Positions 1 to 6,811 of a DNA stretch of 7,482 nt are shown here, piece after piece. This DNA comes from Anaerolineales bacterium (lineage in GTDB: Bacteria > Chloroflexota > Anaerolineae > Anaerolineales > UBA6663), in the NCBI GenBank assembly GCA_016789245.1, contig JAEURM010000091.1, positions 1-7,482 of the forward strand. The letters are read 5' to 3'. The position numbers were made by a program, and so were the translations under genes. Every line of letters begins with the position of its first letter. Positions within the stretch are counted from its first letter, which is position 1. Under the pieces are notes generated by a model. That model saw nothing but the letters and a program-made list of their open reading frames with translations, had not been told where the DNA came from and did no database searches.

Positions 1-1644
1 GTTCATGCGCCGTTGGCGGGCGAAGTAATAAAAGTTTCAGGTGATGAAATTGTCTTGCGGCACACACCGGTTGAAGGGGCAACTTTCTTCACGCGGGTGG
101 CGCGGGTGCAAGCCGCTGAAAACTGTGTGGCGGGTGCCAGCGTGGCCGCCGGGCAACTTTTGGCACACACGCTTGCGGCGCGTTCAGATTCTTTTTTGCC
201 CACGCACGCGCACATTCAATTGGCCTGTGCGGAAATAGATTCTTTGCCCGGCATGGTTCCGGCCAGTGAGCGCGCCGTGTGGGAAAGCTTGTGCCCGGAT
301 GCTAACCTACTCCTGAATCATTCCGGCCTACGGCGCGCCGCACACGTTGCGCCAGAAGCCGTAATGCACCGGCGCTTCCAAGTGTTTCAGCGGGCGCAAG
401 AATTCTACTTTGAACATGAGCCGCTCCACATTGTGCGCGGCTGGAAGCAATATTTGTACGCCACCGATGGCCACGCGTATTTAGATGCCATCAACAATGT
501 GGCGCATGTGGGGCACAGCCACCCACGTGTGGCCGAGGCCGCCGCCAAACAACTCAAGCGGCTCTACACCAATTCTCGCTTTTTGTATGATGGCCTCACG
601 GAGTACGCCGAGCGGCTGGTGGCTACTTTGCCGGAGCCATTGCGCGTGGTGTTTTTTGTGTGCAGTGGCAGTGAAGCGAATGACTTGGCTCTGCGGCTAG
701 CGCGCACTTACACTGAGCAAAAAGATGTGATTGTGATTGACGGCGAATACTTGGGCAACACCAGCGCCGTATATGAAATTAGCACTTCGTTGTTAGATAA
801 TCCGTTGGCGGGCAAGCAGGCGCGGCCCTTTGTGCACATGGTTCCGCAACCCAACTTGTACCGTGGCAAATACCGCCGGGAAGATACGCACGCCGCTGAA
901 AAGTACGCGGGCGAGGTGCGGGAGATTGTGGCCAACGTCCGGGCGGAGGGGCGCGGCGTGGCCGCTTTCTTCACGGAGGCGTTGCTGGGTTCATCCGGTG
1001 GCATAGATTTACCGCACGGCTTCTTACCTAAAACGTATGAGTATGTGCGGGCGGCGGGCGGCGTGTGTATTTCTGATGAAGTGCAAGTGGGCTTTGGCCG
1101 CGCGGGCACGCATTTTTGGATGTTCCAAACGCAGGGCGTGGTGCCGGATATTGTGACGATGGGCAAACCGATGGGTAACGGCTTTCCGGTTTCCGCTGTG
1201 GTAACTACGCCCGCCATTGCGGAAGCCTTCCGGCAGAAAACCACTTACTTCAGCACGTTTGCCGGCAACGCGGCCGCCTGCCAAGTGGGTATGGCCGTGC
1301 TGGATATTATTGAGCAAGAGGGCTTGCAAGAAAATGCGCGCGTGGTGGGTGCGTACTTCAAAGCCGGTTTGCAGAGTTTGATGGAGAAGCACGCGCTGAT
1401 TGGCGCGGTGTACGGCTTTGGCCTGTACATGGGTGTAGAGTTAGTGCGTGACCGAGAAACCAAACAGCCCGCCACCGAGGAAGCCGCTTACGTGACTGAG
1501 CGCATGCGGCACTTGGGCATTATTGTGTATCCCACCAGTGATTACTACAACATTCTCAAACTCAAGCCGCCGCTGGTGTTCACCCGAGCCAACGCCGATT
1601 ATTTTGTGGCAATGTTGGATAAAGTGCTAGGGGAAGACCGATAA
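1..1644 (+). CDS. C-terminal part of an M23-peptidase-like / class III aminotransferase (phospho-lyase-like) fusion, 5' truncated
   Basis: The frame is open from base 1 and starts V-H-A-P-L-A-G-E-V, so the gene begins before the window; a TTG at 13 is not a credible start. Counting the first codon as residue 1, residues 1 to about 105 match the end of an M23 (LytM-like) domain: an AP-x-G-x-V opening, a G-x-x-V-x-x-G-Q turn and an H-A-H-I-Q motif like the second metal-binding H-x-H. From about residue 120 there is a full fold-type I PLP enzyme. It shows CSGSEAND (221-228, phosphate cup), [12 protein letters not shown] with D359 (pyridine nitrogen) and TMGKPMGNG with Schiff-base lysine K389. 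The segments [25 protein letters not shown] and LKLKPP recall the ethanolamine-phosphate / 5-phosphohydroxylysine phospho-lyase branch (human ETNPPL, PHYKPL). Bacterial relatives are often kinase-M23-aminotransferase fusions, so an APH-like kinase probably lies upstream. The reaction could be phospho-lyase or transaminase; the substrate cannot be read from sequence. L251 replaces the usual His of the Y-H-G motif. Confidence 0.9.
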   Translation, partial: VHAPLAGEVIKVSGDEIVLRHTPVEGATFFTRVARVQAAENCVAGASVAAGQLLAHTLAARSDSFLPTHAHIQLACAEIDSLPGMVPASERAVWESLCPDANLLLNHSGLRRAAHVAPEAVMHRRFQVFQRAQEFYFEHEPLHIVRGWKQYLYATDGHAYLDAINNVAHVGHSHPRVAEAAAKQLKRLYTNSRFLYDGLTEYAERLVATLPEPLRVVFFVCSGSEANDLALRLARTYTEQKDVIVIDGEYLGNTSAVYEISTSLLDNPLAGKQARPFVHMVPQPNLYRGKYRREDTHAAEKYAGEVREIVANVRAEGRGVAAFFTEALLGSSGGIDLPHGFLPKTYEYVRAAGGVCISDEVQVGFGRAGTHFWMFQTQGVVPDIVTMGKPMGNGFPVSAVVTTPAIAEAFRQKTTYFSTFAGNAAACQVGMAVLDIIEQEGLQENARVVGAYFKAGLQSLMEKHALIGAVYGFGLYMGVELVRDRETKQPATEEAAYVTERMRHLGIIVYPTSDYYNILKLKPPLVFTRANADYFVAMLDKVLGEDR

Positions 1645-1682
1645 ACGGATGATCCAGATGAATAGCGGATGGAACGGATGAT
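1645..1682 (+). repeat. CGGAT-type short repeats after the aminotransferase gene
   Basis: Directly after the stop codon, AACGGATGAT occurs at 1644-1653 and again at 1673-1682, a 29-base period, with a further GCGGATGGA between them. The same word recurs across the next spacers: ACGGAT at 2065-2070, and in inverted orientation at 2155-2179. It looks like degenerate dispersed intergenic repeat material, not coding sequence. The function is unknown. Confidence 0.5.
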
Positions 1683-1693
1683 TTTGCCGCTGT

Positions 1694-1726
1694 AGAACTT
1701 CGAGTTCTTGGAGAACTCGGGGTTCT
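1694..1726. repeat. Long intergenic hairpin built from alternating AGAAC/GTTCT
   Basis: Arms 1694-1708 (AGAACTTCGAGTTCT) and 1712-1726 (AGAACTCGGGGTTCT) pair over 15 positions: 13 Watson-Crick pairs and two adjacent G-U wobbles at 1699/1721 and 1700/1720. The loop is TGG. The inner 8 bp are perfect. Each arm also contains AGAAC...GTTCT, so it could fold on itself into a small 5-bp hairpin instead of joining the long one. The hairpin lies 49 bases after the aminotransferase stop and 24 bases before the small membrane-protein start. It may end transcription of the upstream gene, but only a weak T run (TTTT at 1739-1742) follows, 12 bases away. A dispersed palindromic repeat unit is the alternative. 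Confidence 0.6.
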
Positions 1727-1750
1727 GGAGATGGCGCGTTTTAGAAACAC

Positions 1751-2026
1751 ATGCAACAACTTCTCAAGCCCACTTGGCCTAAAATTATTTTGGCCCTAGC
1801 CCTGCTTTTTGTTTCTTCTTGGCTGTGGCGCATGTATGTAGTTGCAACCATTTCAGATACTTTTCCGCTTGGTTTCCCGCTTCAATTTTTCCTTGCGTGG
1901 GGGCCATGCCTGCCCAATCGGAATTGCTCGGAGTTCAACGGCTGGTGGTTGATTGTGGATGTTCTCTTTTGGTACGCCATTAGCGCTGGGTTAGTGGAAT
2001 GGGTGAAGCGGCGAGCCAATCAGTAG
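1751..2026 (+). CDS. Small two-helix membrane protein, unknown function
   Basis: The frame encodes 91 residues from ATG. I do not recognise a named family. The protein is strongly hydrophobic with two probable membrane helices, about residues 11-30 (KIILALALLFVSSW-LW) and 65-83 (WWLIVDVLFWYAISAG). They flank a loop of about 35 residues rich in aromatic and Pro/Gly residues, with two cysteines (C53, C59). Basic residues sit before helix 1 (K6, K11) and at the C-terminus (KRR, 86-88). By the positive-inside rule both ends should be cytoplasmic and the Cys-containing loop outside, where C53-C59 could form a disulfide. The sequence looks like real protein: balanced helices, charges at the ends and Trp at the interfaces. 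The start lacks a close Shine-Dalgarno; GGAG at 1727-1730 is 20 bases away. It lies between two repeat-bearing spacers and converges on the DEAD-box gene. No function can be inferred. Confidence 0.7.
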   Translation: MQQLLKPTWPKIILALALLFVSSWLWRMYVVATISDTFPLGFPLQFFLAWGPCLPNRNCSEFNGWWLIVDVLFWYAISAGLVEWVKRRANQ

Positions 2027-2101
2027 GGAACTGATGAATGGATGGTTCAGATATAAAAGATGAGACGGATTCTTTATTGGATGCACTCCTGTTTAATTAA
2101 C

Positions 2102-2128
2102 GTAGCGAAGGCTTGAAGCCTTCGCTAC
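2102..2128. terminator. Perfect 12-bp hairpin between convergent genes, possible bidirectional terminator or dispersed palindrome
   Basis: Arms GTAGCGAAGGCT (2102-2113) and AGCCTTCGCTAC (2117-2128) are exact reverse complements around a 3-base loop (TGA). It sits 75 bases after the stop of the small membrane-protein gene and 69 bases after the stop of the DEAD-box gene on the other strand, the right place to end both transcripts. The flanking T content is only moderate (TTCTTATT after the plus-strand stem; GTTAATTAA after the minus-strand stem), so it is not a textbook intrinsic terminator. A repeated palindromic element present elsewhere in the genome is an equally good reading. Confidence 0.6.
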
Positions 2129-2154
2129 TTCTTATTGAGCACACGTTCTCGTTC

Positions 2155-2179
2155 ATCCGCCCATATCCGTAAAATCCGT
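2155..2179 (-). repeat. Inverted copies of the CGGAT-type repeat word
   Basis: On the minus strand this stretch reads ACGGAT, ACGGAT, then GCGGAT, at 2174-2179, 2165-2170 and 2154-2159. This is the same word seen on the plus strand at 1645-1682 and 2065-2070. It lies just past the DEAD-box stop. The copies are degenerate with spacers of 3 to 5 bases, and no function is evident. Confidence 0.45.
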
Positions 2180-2197
2180 TTTCAAAGTCCCCTAAAT

Positions 2198-3988
2198 CTA
2201 CTTACTGTTGTATTTTTTGCCCGCTTTGGTGCCACGGCGCGTGGGCTTGAATTTTTTGGCGGCGGGCGGCGGCGGTTCTGGTGTGCGCTCACGGCGGGGC
2301 GCGTGTTCCATTTCCCGGTGCGGGCTAGAGCGTGGCGGGCGGCCCGTTTCATCTCTAGCCGTAGCGCGGCGCACGGCCACCACGCGGCCACGGATGGGCG
2401 CAGTGGTGAGGCTATCTAAAATTTTGTTGAGGTGGCGGCCCGGCACACCCACCAACGCATAATCCTCATAAATCGTAATTGGGCCAATTTCCTTGCCAGA
2501 AATGTTGGCTTCATTCGCAATCGCGCCCACCAAATCCGCTGGACGGATGCGGGCCGCCGTGCCAGCACCAATCCAAATCATCACCGTATCTGTGTTGGAA
2601 AATTGCGGCGCAGGCGCAACCGGCTCCGGCGTAATGGCCAGAGTTTTCTTAGTGGCCAACGGCTTACGGCCTCGCGCCAGCCACGCGGCGGCGGCGGCAA
2701 TATTAGTCAGGCTGTGTTCACTCTCCGCCGTAATTTCTTCAATCAAGCTGATGTACGGCTCTAACTCTTCCTCCGCCAGCGTTTTAAGAATGCGGTTTTT
2801 GAACAACGTGCGGCGGCGAGCGGCCACATCGGCCAGTGTGGGCACTTTGGCGGAAGAAAGTTTTTGGCCGGTGTAGCGCTCAATATCGCGCATCAAATAA
2901 TTTTCGCGCGGCGTGGCAAACGAGGTGGCTTTACCGGCCCGGCCCGCCCGGGCCGTGCGGCCAATGCGATGCACATACGCTTCGGGGTCATTCGGCAAAT
3001 CATAATTAATCACATGCCCAATGTGTTCCACGTCCAAACCACGCGCGGCCACGTCTGTAGCCACCACCAGTTCCACCAAGCCTTCGCGCATGCGGCGGAT
3101 GACGGTTTCCCGTTGCGCCTGCCCCATATCCCCGTGCATGGCTTCCACGGCATAGCCGCGCGCTTCTAGCCGTTCGGCTAATTCAGCGGCCCGCAACTTT
3201 GTACGCACAAAAATCAAAATCGCTTCACCGGGCACCGCTTCCGCTTCCAGCACGTGCGTCAGCACATCCAGCTTTTGTTTCTCCAGCACTTGCAAGTAGT
3301 GTTGCGTAACGGTGGGCACGGTGACCGTTTTGTGTCTGATTTCTACCTGCGCGGGATTTTTGAGATAACGCTCCGCGATGCCGCGCACTTCTCGCGGCAG
3401 GGTGGCGGAGAAGAGGGCCGTTTGCCGCTCACTGGCCGCTTGGGCCAAAATCCACTCCACATCTTCTTGGAAACCCATGCGGAGCATTTCATCGGCTTCA
3501 TCTAGCACCACGGTTTTCAGGTTGTTCAGCGTCAGTGTGCCGCGCCGCAGATGATCCATCACGCGGCCAGGTGTGCCCACCACCACATGCACACCGCCGC
3601 GCAAGCGAATGAGTTGCTTTTGCATGGAGTCACCGCCATAAATCGGCGTGACGCGCACGCGGCCTAAATTTTTGGCGTACGTATGCAACGCTTCTGAGAC
3701 TTGCAAAGCTAGTTCGCGCGTGGGCGTGAGAATTAACGCCTGCACTTCCGGTTGATTGAGATTGAGTTTTTCCAAAATCGGCAGAGCAAAGGCGGCGGTT
3801 TTGCCCGTGCCGGTTTGGGCTTGGCCAATTAAATCGCGGCCCGCCAATAAAAGCGGAATCGTTTGGCGTTGAATCGGTGTGGGGGTTTCGTAGCCCACGG
3901 CGCTCAGGGCTTGCACCAACTCTGGGCGTAGGCCCAATTGGGCAAAAGTTTCTTCAGCCACAGCCGGCGCGGCGGTAGTCTCAGTCAT
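2198..3988 (-). CDS. deaD: DEAD-box ATP-dependent RNA helicase, DeaD/CsdA type
   Basis: The protein is an SF2 RNA helicase of 596 residues that unwinds short RNA duplexes using ATP. Family members act in ribosome assembly, mRNA decay and cold adaptation. Motifs in order: F15 and Q motif to about 45 (TPTPIQ), motif I AQTGTGKT (57-64), Ia PTRELALQ (89-96), Ib TPGR (139-142), II DEAD (163-166), III SAT (194-196), IV ILIFVRTK (257-264), V TDVAARGLDV (311-320), VI HRIGRTARAGR (340-350). Residues about 467-541 look like a DbpA/CsdA-type RNA-binding domain. A basic, Pro-rich tail (about 542-596) follows, typical of DeaD proteins. The start at 3988 is chosen because GGAG (minus strand, 4001-3998) lies 9 bases before it. 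ATG at 3997 abuts that GGAG, and the longer start at 4027 adds residues unlike the family. A separate promoter upstream suggests its own transcript. DeaD versus another DEAD-box paralogue cannot be settled here. Confidence 0.93.
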   Translation of the reverse strand: MTETTAAPAVAEETFAQLGLRPELVQALSAVGYETPTPIQRQTIPLLLAGRDLIGQAQTGTGKTAAFALPILEKLNLNQPEVQALILTPTRELALQVSEALHTYAKNLGRVRVTPIYGGDSMQKQLIRLRGGVHVVVGTPGRVMDHLRRGTLTLNNLKTVVLDEADEMLRMGFQEDVEWILAQAASERQTALFSATLPREVRGIAERYLKNPAQVEIRHKTVTVPTVTQHYLQVLEKQKLDVLTHVLEAEAVPGEAILIFVRTKLRAAELAERLEARGYAVEAMHGDMGQAQRETVIRRMREGLVELVVATDVAARGLDVEHIGHVINYDLPNDPEAYVHRIGRTARAGRAGKATSFATPRENYLMRDIERYTGQKLSSAKVPTLADVAARRRTLFKNRILKTLAEEELEPYISLIEEITAESEHSLTNIAAAAAWLARGRKPLATKKTLAITPEPVAPAPQFSNTDTVMIWIGAGTAARIRPADLVGAIANEANISGKEIGPITIYEDYALVGVPGRHLNKILDSLTTAPIRGRVVAVRRATARDETGRPPRSSPHREMEHAPRRERTPEPPPPAAKKFKPTRRGTKAGKKYNSK

Positions 3989-3997
3989 GTGGGTCAT

Positions 3998-4001
3998 CTC
4001 C
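3998..4001 (-). promoter_or_regulatory. Shine-Dalgarno that sets the DEAD-box helicase start
   Basis: Read on the minus strand, GGAG is followed by ATGACCCAC and then the ATG at 3988, a 9-base spacer. The ATG at 3997 lies directly against the GGAG and is too close to use it, which supports the shorter protein. Confidence 0.6.
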
Positions 4002-4008
4002 AAAACAG

Positions 4009-4035
4009 CGGCAACAAAGCGCCACAACGTTGCCG
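4009..4035 (-). promoter_or_regulatory. Possible leader hairpin just before the DEAD-box ribosome binding site
   Basis: CGGCAAC (4009-4015) and GTTGCCG (4029-4035) are perfect 7-bp inverted arms around a 13-base loop. In the minus-strand mRNA the stem would end 7 bases before the GGAG. It could affect ribosome access, but a stem of this size can arise by chance. Confidence 0.3.
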
Positions 4036-4086
4036 GTCACTTGGAATTAGAAACGGGGGCAAACGCGAGAAAAAGGTTGGGCAGAG

Positions 4087-4116
4087 ATTATACGCTACTT
4101 GCCCAAATACAAACAA
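4087..4116 (-). promoter_or_regulatory. Sigma70-type promoter for the DEAD-box helicase gene
   Basis: On the minus strand there is a perfect TATAAT -10 box (4092-4087). The best -35 candidate is TTGTTT (4116-4111), 18 bases upstream. A start near 4080 would give a leader of about 90 bases before the ATG at 3988. The -35 match is only three of six, and no extended -10 TG is present. Position in the 154-base gap between the two helicase genes fits independent transcription of the DEAD-box gene. Confidence 0.6.
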
Positions 4117-4142
4117 AACGGACTAGGCTTTGGGCTTTAGGG

Positions 4143-6035
4143 CTAACTCAGCTCCCACACTGATTGATAGGCCCCGATCTGTTGAAAGTAATCCACCCAA
4201 CGCTGGTAAAACGGATGATGGGCGATGGTACTGCTATCACCAATCACAATGAGTTTACGGCGGGCTCGGGTCAGGGCCACATTCATACGGCGTACATCGC
4301 TCAAAAAGCCAATTTCACCCTCGCGGTTGGAACGCACTAAAGACACAATCACTGCTTCTTGCTCGCGGCCCTGAAAGCCATCCACCGAATCTATTTCCAC
4401 CGCTGTATTTTTCAACTGTTCGCGCAATAAGCGGGCTTGCGCCGAATATGGCGTAATAACGGCGATTTGTTCGGCCCGCAGACCGGCCGCCAGCAAAGCA
4501 GTTACCTGAGCTATCACAAGCTCCGCTTCGGCGGGGTTTAGGCGGCTTTCACCATCTGGCTCTGGCACTTCATCATAGCCCGCGCCCGCCGTATCAATAA
4601 AACTGGCCGCTGTGGTGGTAAGCGGCGTGGCGGCCACATTGGGCAAGCCGCTAAGCACTTGCTGGCGCACGGCTTCAGCCGCCACCAGCGCGCCGGCATA
4701 AAACTCTTGTGAAGAAAATTCCATCAATTCTTCAGGCATCCGGTATTGCACTGTCAGTTGTCGCGTGGCGGTTGATGGACCGCTGTGCATCAAACGCTCC
4801 ATCAAACTTAAGTTGAAGCCTTGCGCTAACGCTTCCGGCGAAATGACGGTGGGCGGCAATTGGCACGGGTCACCGGCCAGCACTAGCCGTTCCGCGCGGA
4901 GAAGCGGAATCCAAGCACTTGGCTCTGTACTTTGGCTCGCTTCATCCATCACACACCAATCAAAACGCCGCGCTCCCAAAAGTTCAGCCTCTAAACCCGT
5001 AAGCGTGGCGCACACTACCGGTGTTTGGTGAAGTAAGCGTTCCACCAACTGTGCTTCAATTTGGCGGGCCTCGGCCAGTAATTCTTTAGCTTCTTGCCGC
5101 AGAGCTTGTTTAGCGCCGGGTTGTGGGCGGGCGCGGGTAAATTTAGAAGCGCGGTCACGCAACGCATAGGCCTCGCGGGTCAGTTTTTCGGCGCGGCGCA
5201 TCGCGGCGTGAGACTCAACTAGTAAATCTAGGGTGTGTTCACGCACCGCCGGCGAGACCCGAGCCGGATGGCCCAAACGGAGGGCAGGCACACCCAGCGC
5301 CACCAACTTTTCCAGCACGTTATCCACCGCCACGTTGCTGGGCGCGCACGCGAGCACGGTTTGCCCGTTGGCCACCACTTGGCGGATAAAGGCCACCAGA
5401 GTGGTAGTTTTGCCAGTGCCCGGCGGGCCGTGAATGAGAGCGTAATCTTCGGCGGCCAGCGCCCACTGCACAGCCGCTTGTTGCGGAGCGTTCAGTGTTT
5501 CATCCAGAACGGATGCGGTGGCAGTGATTTGGAAGTGTGGGGCTTGCTGGCCGAGCAAAACGGTGCGCAGTTGGCCCAGCCGCATTTGAGTGGAAGCGGC
5601 CCGCGCCTGCTCTAAAGCTTGCCGTTGGCGTTGCCGCGCAATCTCATCACTGGCTAAATCTAAGCGGAACGTAGGCCGCTCAGCTTCTGGCTCCGGCCAG
5701 TGGGGCAATGCAATTTGAATGGTCTCTTTGTGCAAGCGGCTGACCACGCCGCGCCAGCTATTCGCCGGTTGGCCTTCTTCAATCAGGAGCACCGGCGTCC
5801 CTACGCGTAGCCGCGTCCACGGCAGGGTGAGCGTTTGATTGCGTTTGCCCAACGTGAGCAAGCAACGCCCGCCTAAGCCTACGCCTTCATCCCGCACCAC
5901 CAATTGAATGAGACTGTGGCCACTTGCTTCAGCTTCAACAGGTGAAAGCCGTTGGAGGGTGCGAAGCGCCGCTTGCTTCTCGGCATCAGCTTCTAGCTCC
6001 AGCAAGCGGCGCAAACGTTCAAAGTAATCTTCCAT
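4143..6035 (-). CDS. SF1 helicase of the UPF1/IGHMBP2-like (DNA2/NAM7) family
   Basis: The predicted protein has 630 residues, close to the usual length of IGHMBP2-like bacterial/archaeal helicases. Motifs: LNAPQQAAV with Q185-Q186 (adenine contact), motif I GPPGTGKT (203-210), Ia ACAPSNVAVDNV (229-240), II DEAS (364-367), III AGDPCQLPP (387-395), IV QYRMPEEL (430-437), V VDGFQGREQE (551-560), VI NVALTRARRKLIVIGD (585-600). Residues about 1-180 would hold the N-terminal beta-barrel (1B) with its stalk. Residues about 275-335 are charged and helical, consistent with a 1C-type insertion. Relatives translocate 5' to 3' on RNA or single-stranded DNA; the in vivo role of bacterial members is poorly defined. 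The start is 8 bases after the pstB stop with only a weak AGCGG before it, so translation may be coupled to pstB. No clear terminator follows the stop. It is not RecD/UvrD-like: the DEAS box and the QYRMPEEL and FQGRE motifs are those of the UPF1 group. Confidence 0.92.
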   Translation of the reverse strand: MEDYFERLRRLLELEADAEKQAALRTLQRLSPVEAEASGHSLIQLVVRDEGVGLGGRCLLTLGKRNQTLTLPWTRLRVGTPVLLIEEGQPANSWRGVVSRLHKETIQIALPHWPEPEAERPTFRLDLASDEIARQRQRQALEQARAASTQMRLGQLRTVLLGQQAPHFQITATASVLDETLNAPQQAAVQWALAAEDYALIHGPPGTGKTTTLVAFIRQVVANGQTVLACAPSNVAVDNVLEKLVALGVPALRLGHPARVSPAVREHTLDLLVESHAAMRRAEKLTREAYALRDRASKFTRARPQPGAKQALRQEAKELLAEARQIEAQLVERLLHQTPVVCATLTGLEAELLGARRFDWCVMDEASQSTEPSAWIPLLRAERLVLAGDPCQLPPTVISPEALAQGFNLSLMERLMHSGPSTATRQLTVQYRMPEELMEFSSQEFYAGALVAAEAVRQQVLSGLPNVAATPLTTTAASFIDTAGAGYDEVPEPDGESRLNPAEAELVIAQVTALLAAGLRAEQIAVITPYSAQARLLREQLKNTAVEIDSVDGFQGREQEAVIVSLVRSNREGEIGFLSDVRRMNVALTRARRKLIVIGDSSTIAHHPFYQRWVDYFQQIGAYQSVWELS

Positions 6036-6043
6036 TAACCGCT

Positions 6044-6811
6044 TTAACCAAACCGGCCCGTCACGTAATCATCAGTGCGCTTATCACGCGGGGAAACAAA
6101 CAGCTCTTGGCCGGGCGCGGCTTCCACCAATTCACCCTGCAAAAAGAAGGCGGCGTAATCGGCAATGCGGCTGGCCTGCTGAACCGAGTGCGGCACGATG
6201 ACCACGGTGTAATCGCGCTTAATCTCTTTCAGGGAAGCTTCTACCTTGGCGGTGGAAATTGGGTCAAGGCCCGATGTAGGTTCATCTAGCAAAACTACTT
6301 CCGGCTCTAGCGCTAGCACGCGGGCCAAGCACAGCCGTTGTTGCTGGCCGCCAGAAAGCGCAAACGCCGAATTATCCAGCCGGTCTTTTACTTCATCCCA
6401 CAGCGCGGCGGCCCGCAGGCTTTTTTCCACAGCGGCATGCTTGCGGCCCATATCTTTTACGCCGGCCAATTCCATGCCATACCAAATGTTCTCACGGATG
6501 CTCATGGGCAATGGCACGGGCTGAGCAAACACCATGCCCACCCGGCGGCGCAGAGCTACCACGTCAATTTCCGGACCGGTAATATCTTCGCCATCTAAAG
6601 TAATTTTGCCGGTTACAGAAACGTTATCCACTAAATCATTCAGGCGGTTCATCGCGCGGAGCAAGGTGCTTTTGCCGCCGCCAGCCGGGCCAAACAACAC
6701 ATTGATTTGATTGCGCGGCAGACTGAGCGAAATGTTGCGCAGAGATTCCGTGCCATCGCGATATTGCACAGAAAGATTTTCAACGACGATTTTGGGTTGG
6801 GCCGTAGTCAT
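6044..6811 (-). CDS. pstB: Phosphate ABC transporter ATP-binding protein PstB
   Basis: This is the cytoplasmic ATPase that drives PstC/PstA phosphate import. It has 255 residues, the usual PstB length. Landmarks: Walker A GPAGGGKST (41-49), Q-loop Q97 in FAQPVPLPMSIRENI (the PstB-type N/Q-P-x-P-x-P-x-SI pattern), signature LSGGQQQR (152-159), Walker B VVLLDE (172-177) with catalytic E177, D-loop SGLD, and switch histidine H208 in VPHSVQQASRIAD. The C-terminal FVSPRDKRTDDYVTGRFG matches the PstB ending (TxDYxxGxFG). The start at 6811 is chosen because it follows the pstA stop by 4 bases and has GGTGA just upstream. An earlier in-frame ATG at 6862 would overlap pstA by 47 bases and add an unlike N-terminus. 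Small departures from the common sequence are A43/G45 in Walker A (often S and C) and P207 before the switch His (often T); all catalytic residues are present. Confidence 0.95.
   Translation of the reverse strand: MTTAQPKIVVENLSVQYRDGTESLRNISLSLPRNQINVLFGPAGGGKSTLLRAMNRLNDLVDNVSVTGKITLDGEDITGPEIDVVALRRRVGMVFAQPVPLPMSIRENIWYGMELAGVKDMGRKHAAVEKSLRAAALWDEVKDRLDNSAFALSGGQQQRLCLARVLALEPEVVLLDEPTSGLDPISTAKVEASLKEIKRDYTVVIVPHSVQQASRIADYAAFFLQGELVEAAPGQELFVSPRDKRTDDYVTGRFG

Noticed and set aside
13..15. TTG as the start of the aminotransferase fusion
   Set aside because: The frame is open to base 1 and the codons before the TTG already match the conserved AP-x-G-x-V of the M23 domain, so the gene is cut by the window edge.
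708..1392. Minus-strand open frames of 178 and 122 residues inside the aminotransferase gene
   Set aside because: They lie opposite a strongly conserved enzyme, have no recognisable domain, and are expected shadows of GC-rich coding sequence.
1731..1799. Short ATG frame starting 1 base after GGAG, ahead of the membrane-protein gene
   Set aside because: Only 22 codons in another frame with no protein-like features; GGAG is too close to serve this ATG.
2208..3505. Several plus-strand open frames of 83-127 residues opposite the DEAD-box gene
   Set aside because: Low-complexity, Arg/Ala-rich translations with no family features, fully inside a well-supported gene on the other strand.
3989..4027. 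N-terminal extension of the DEAD-box protein from ATG at 4027
   Set aside because: It would place the GGAG inside the gene, and the extra 13 residues do not resemble helicase sequence. The ATG at 3988 has proper spacing.
4110..4142. Terminator after the SF1 helicase
   Set aside because: The stretch holds tandem GCCCTAAA/GCCCAAA-like words on the minus strand, but they are direct repeats and do not form a stem.
5235..5615. 126-residue plus-strand open frame opposite the SF1 helicase, and similar ones opposite pstB and pstA
   Set aside because: No domain, no ribosome binding site, and entirely antisense to conserved motifs.
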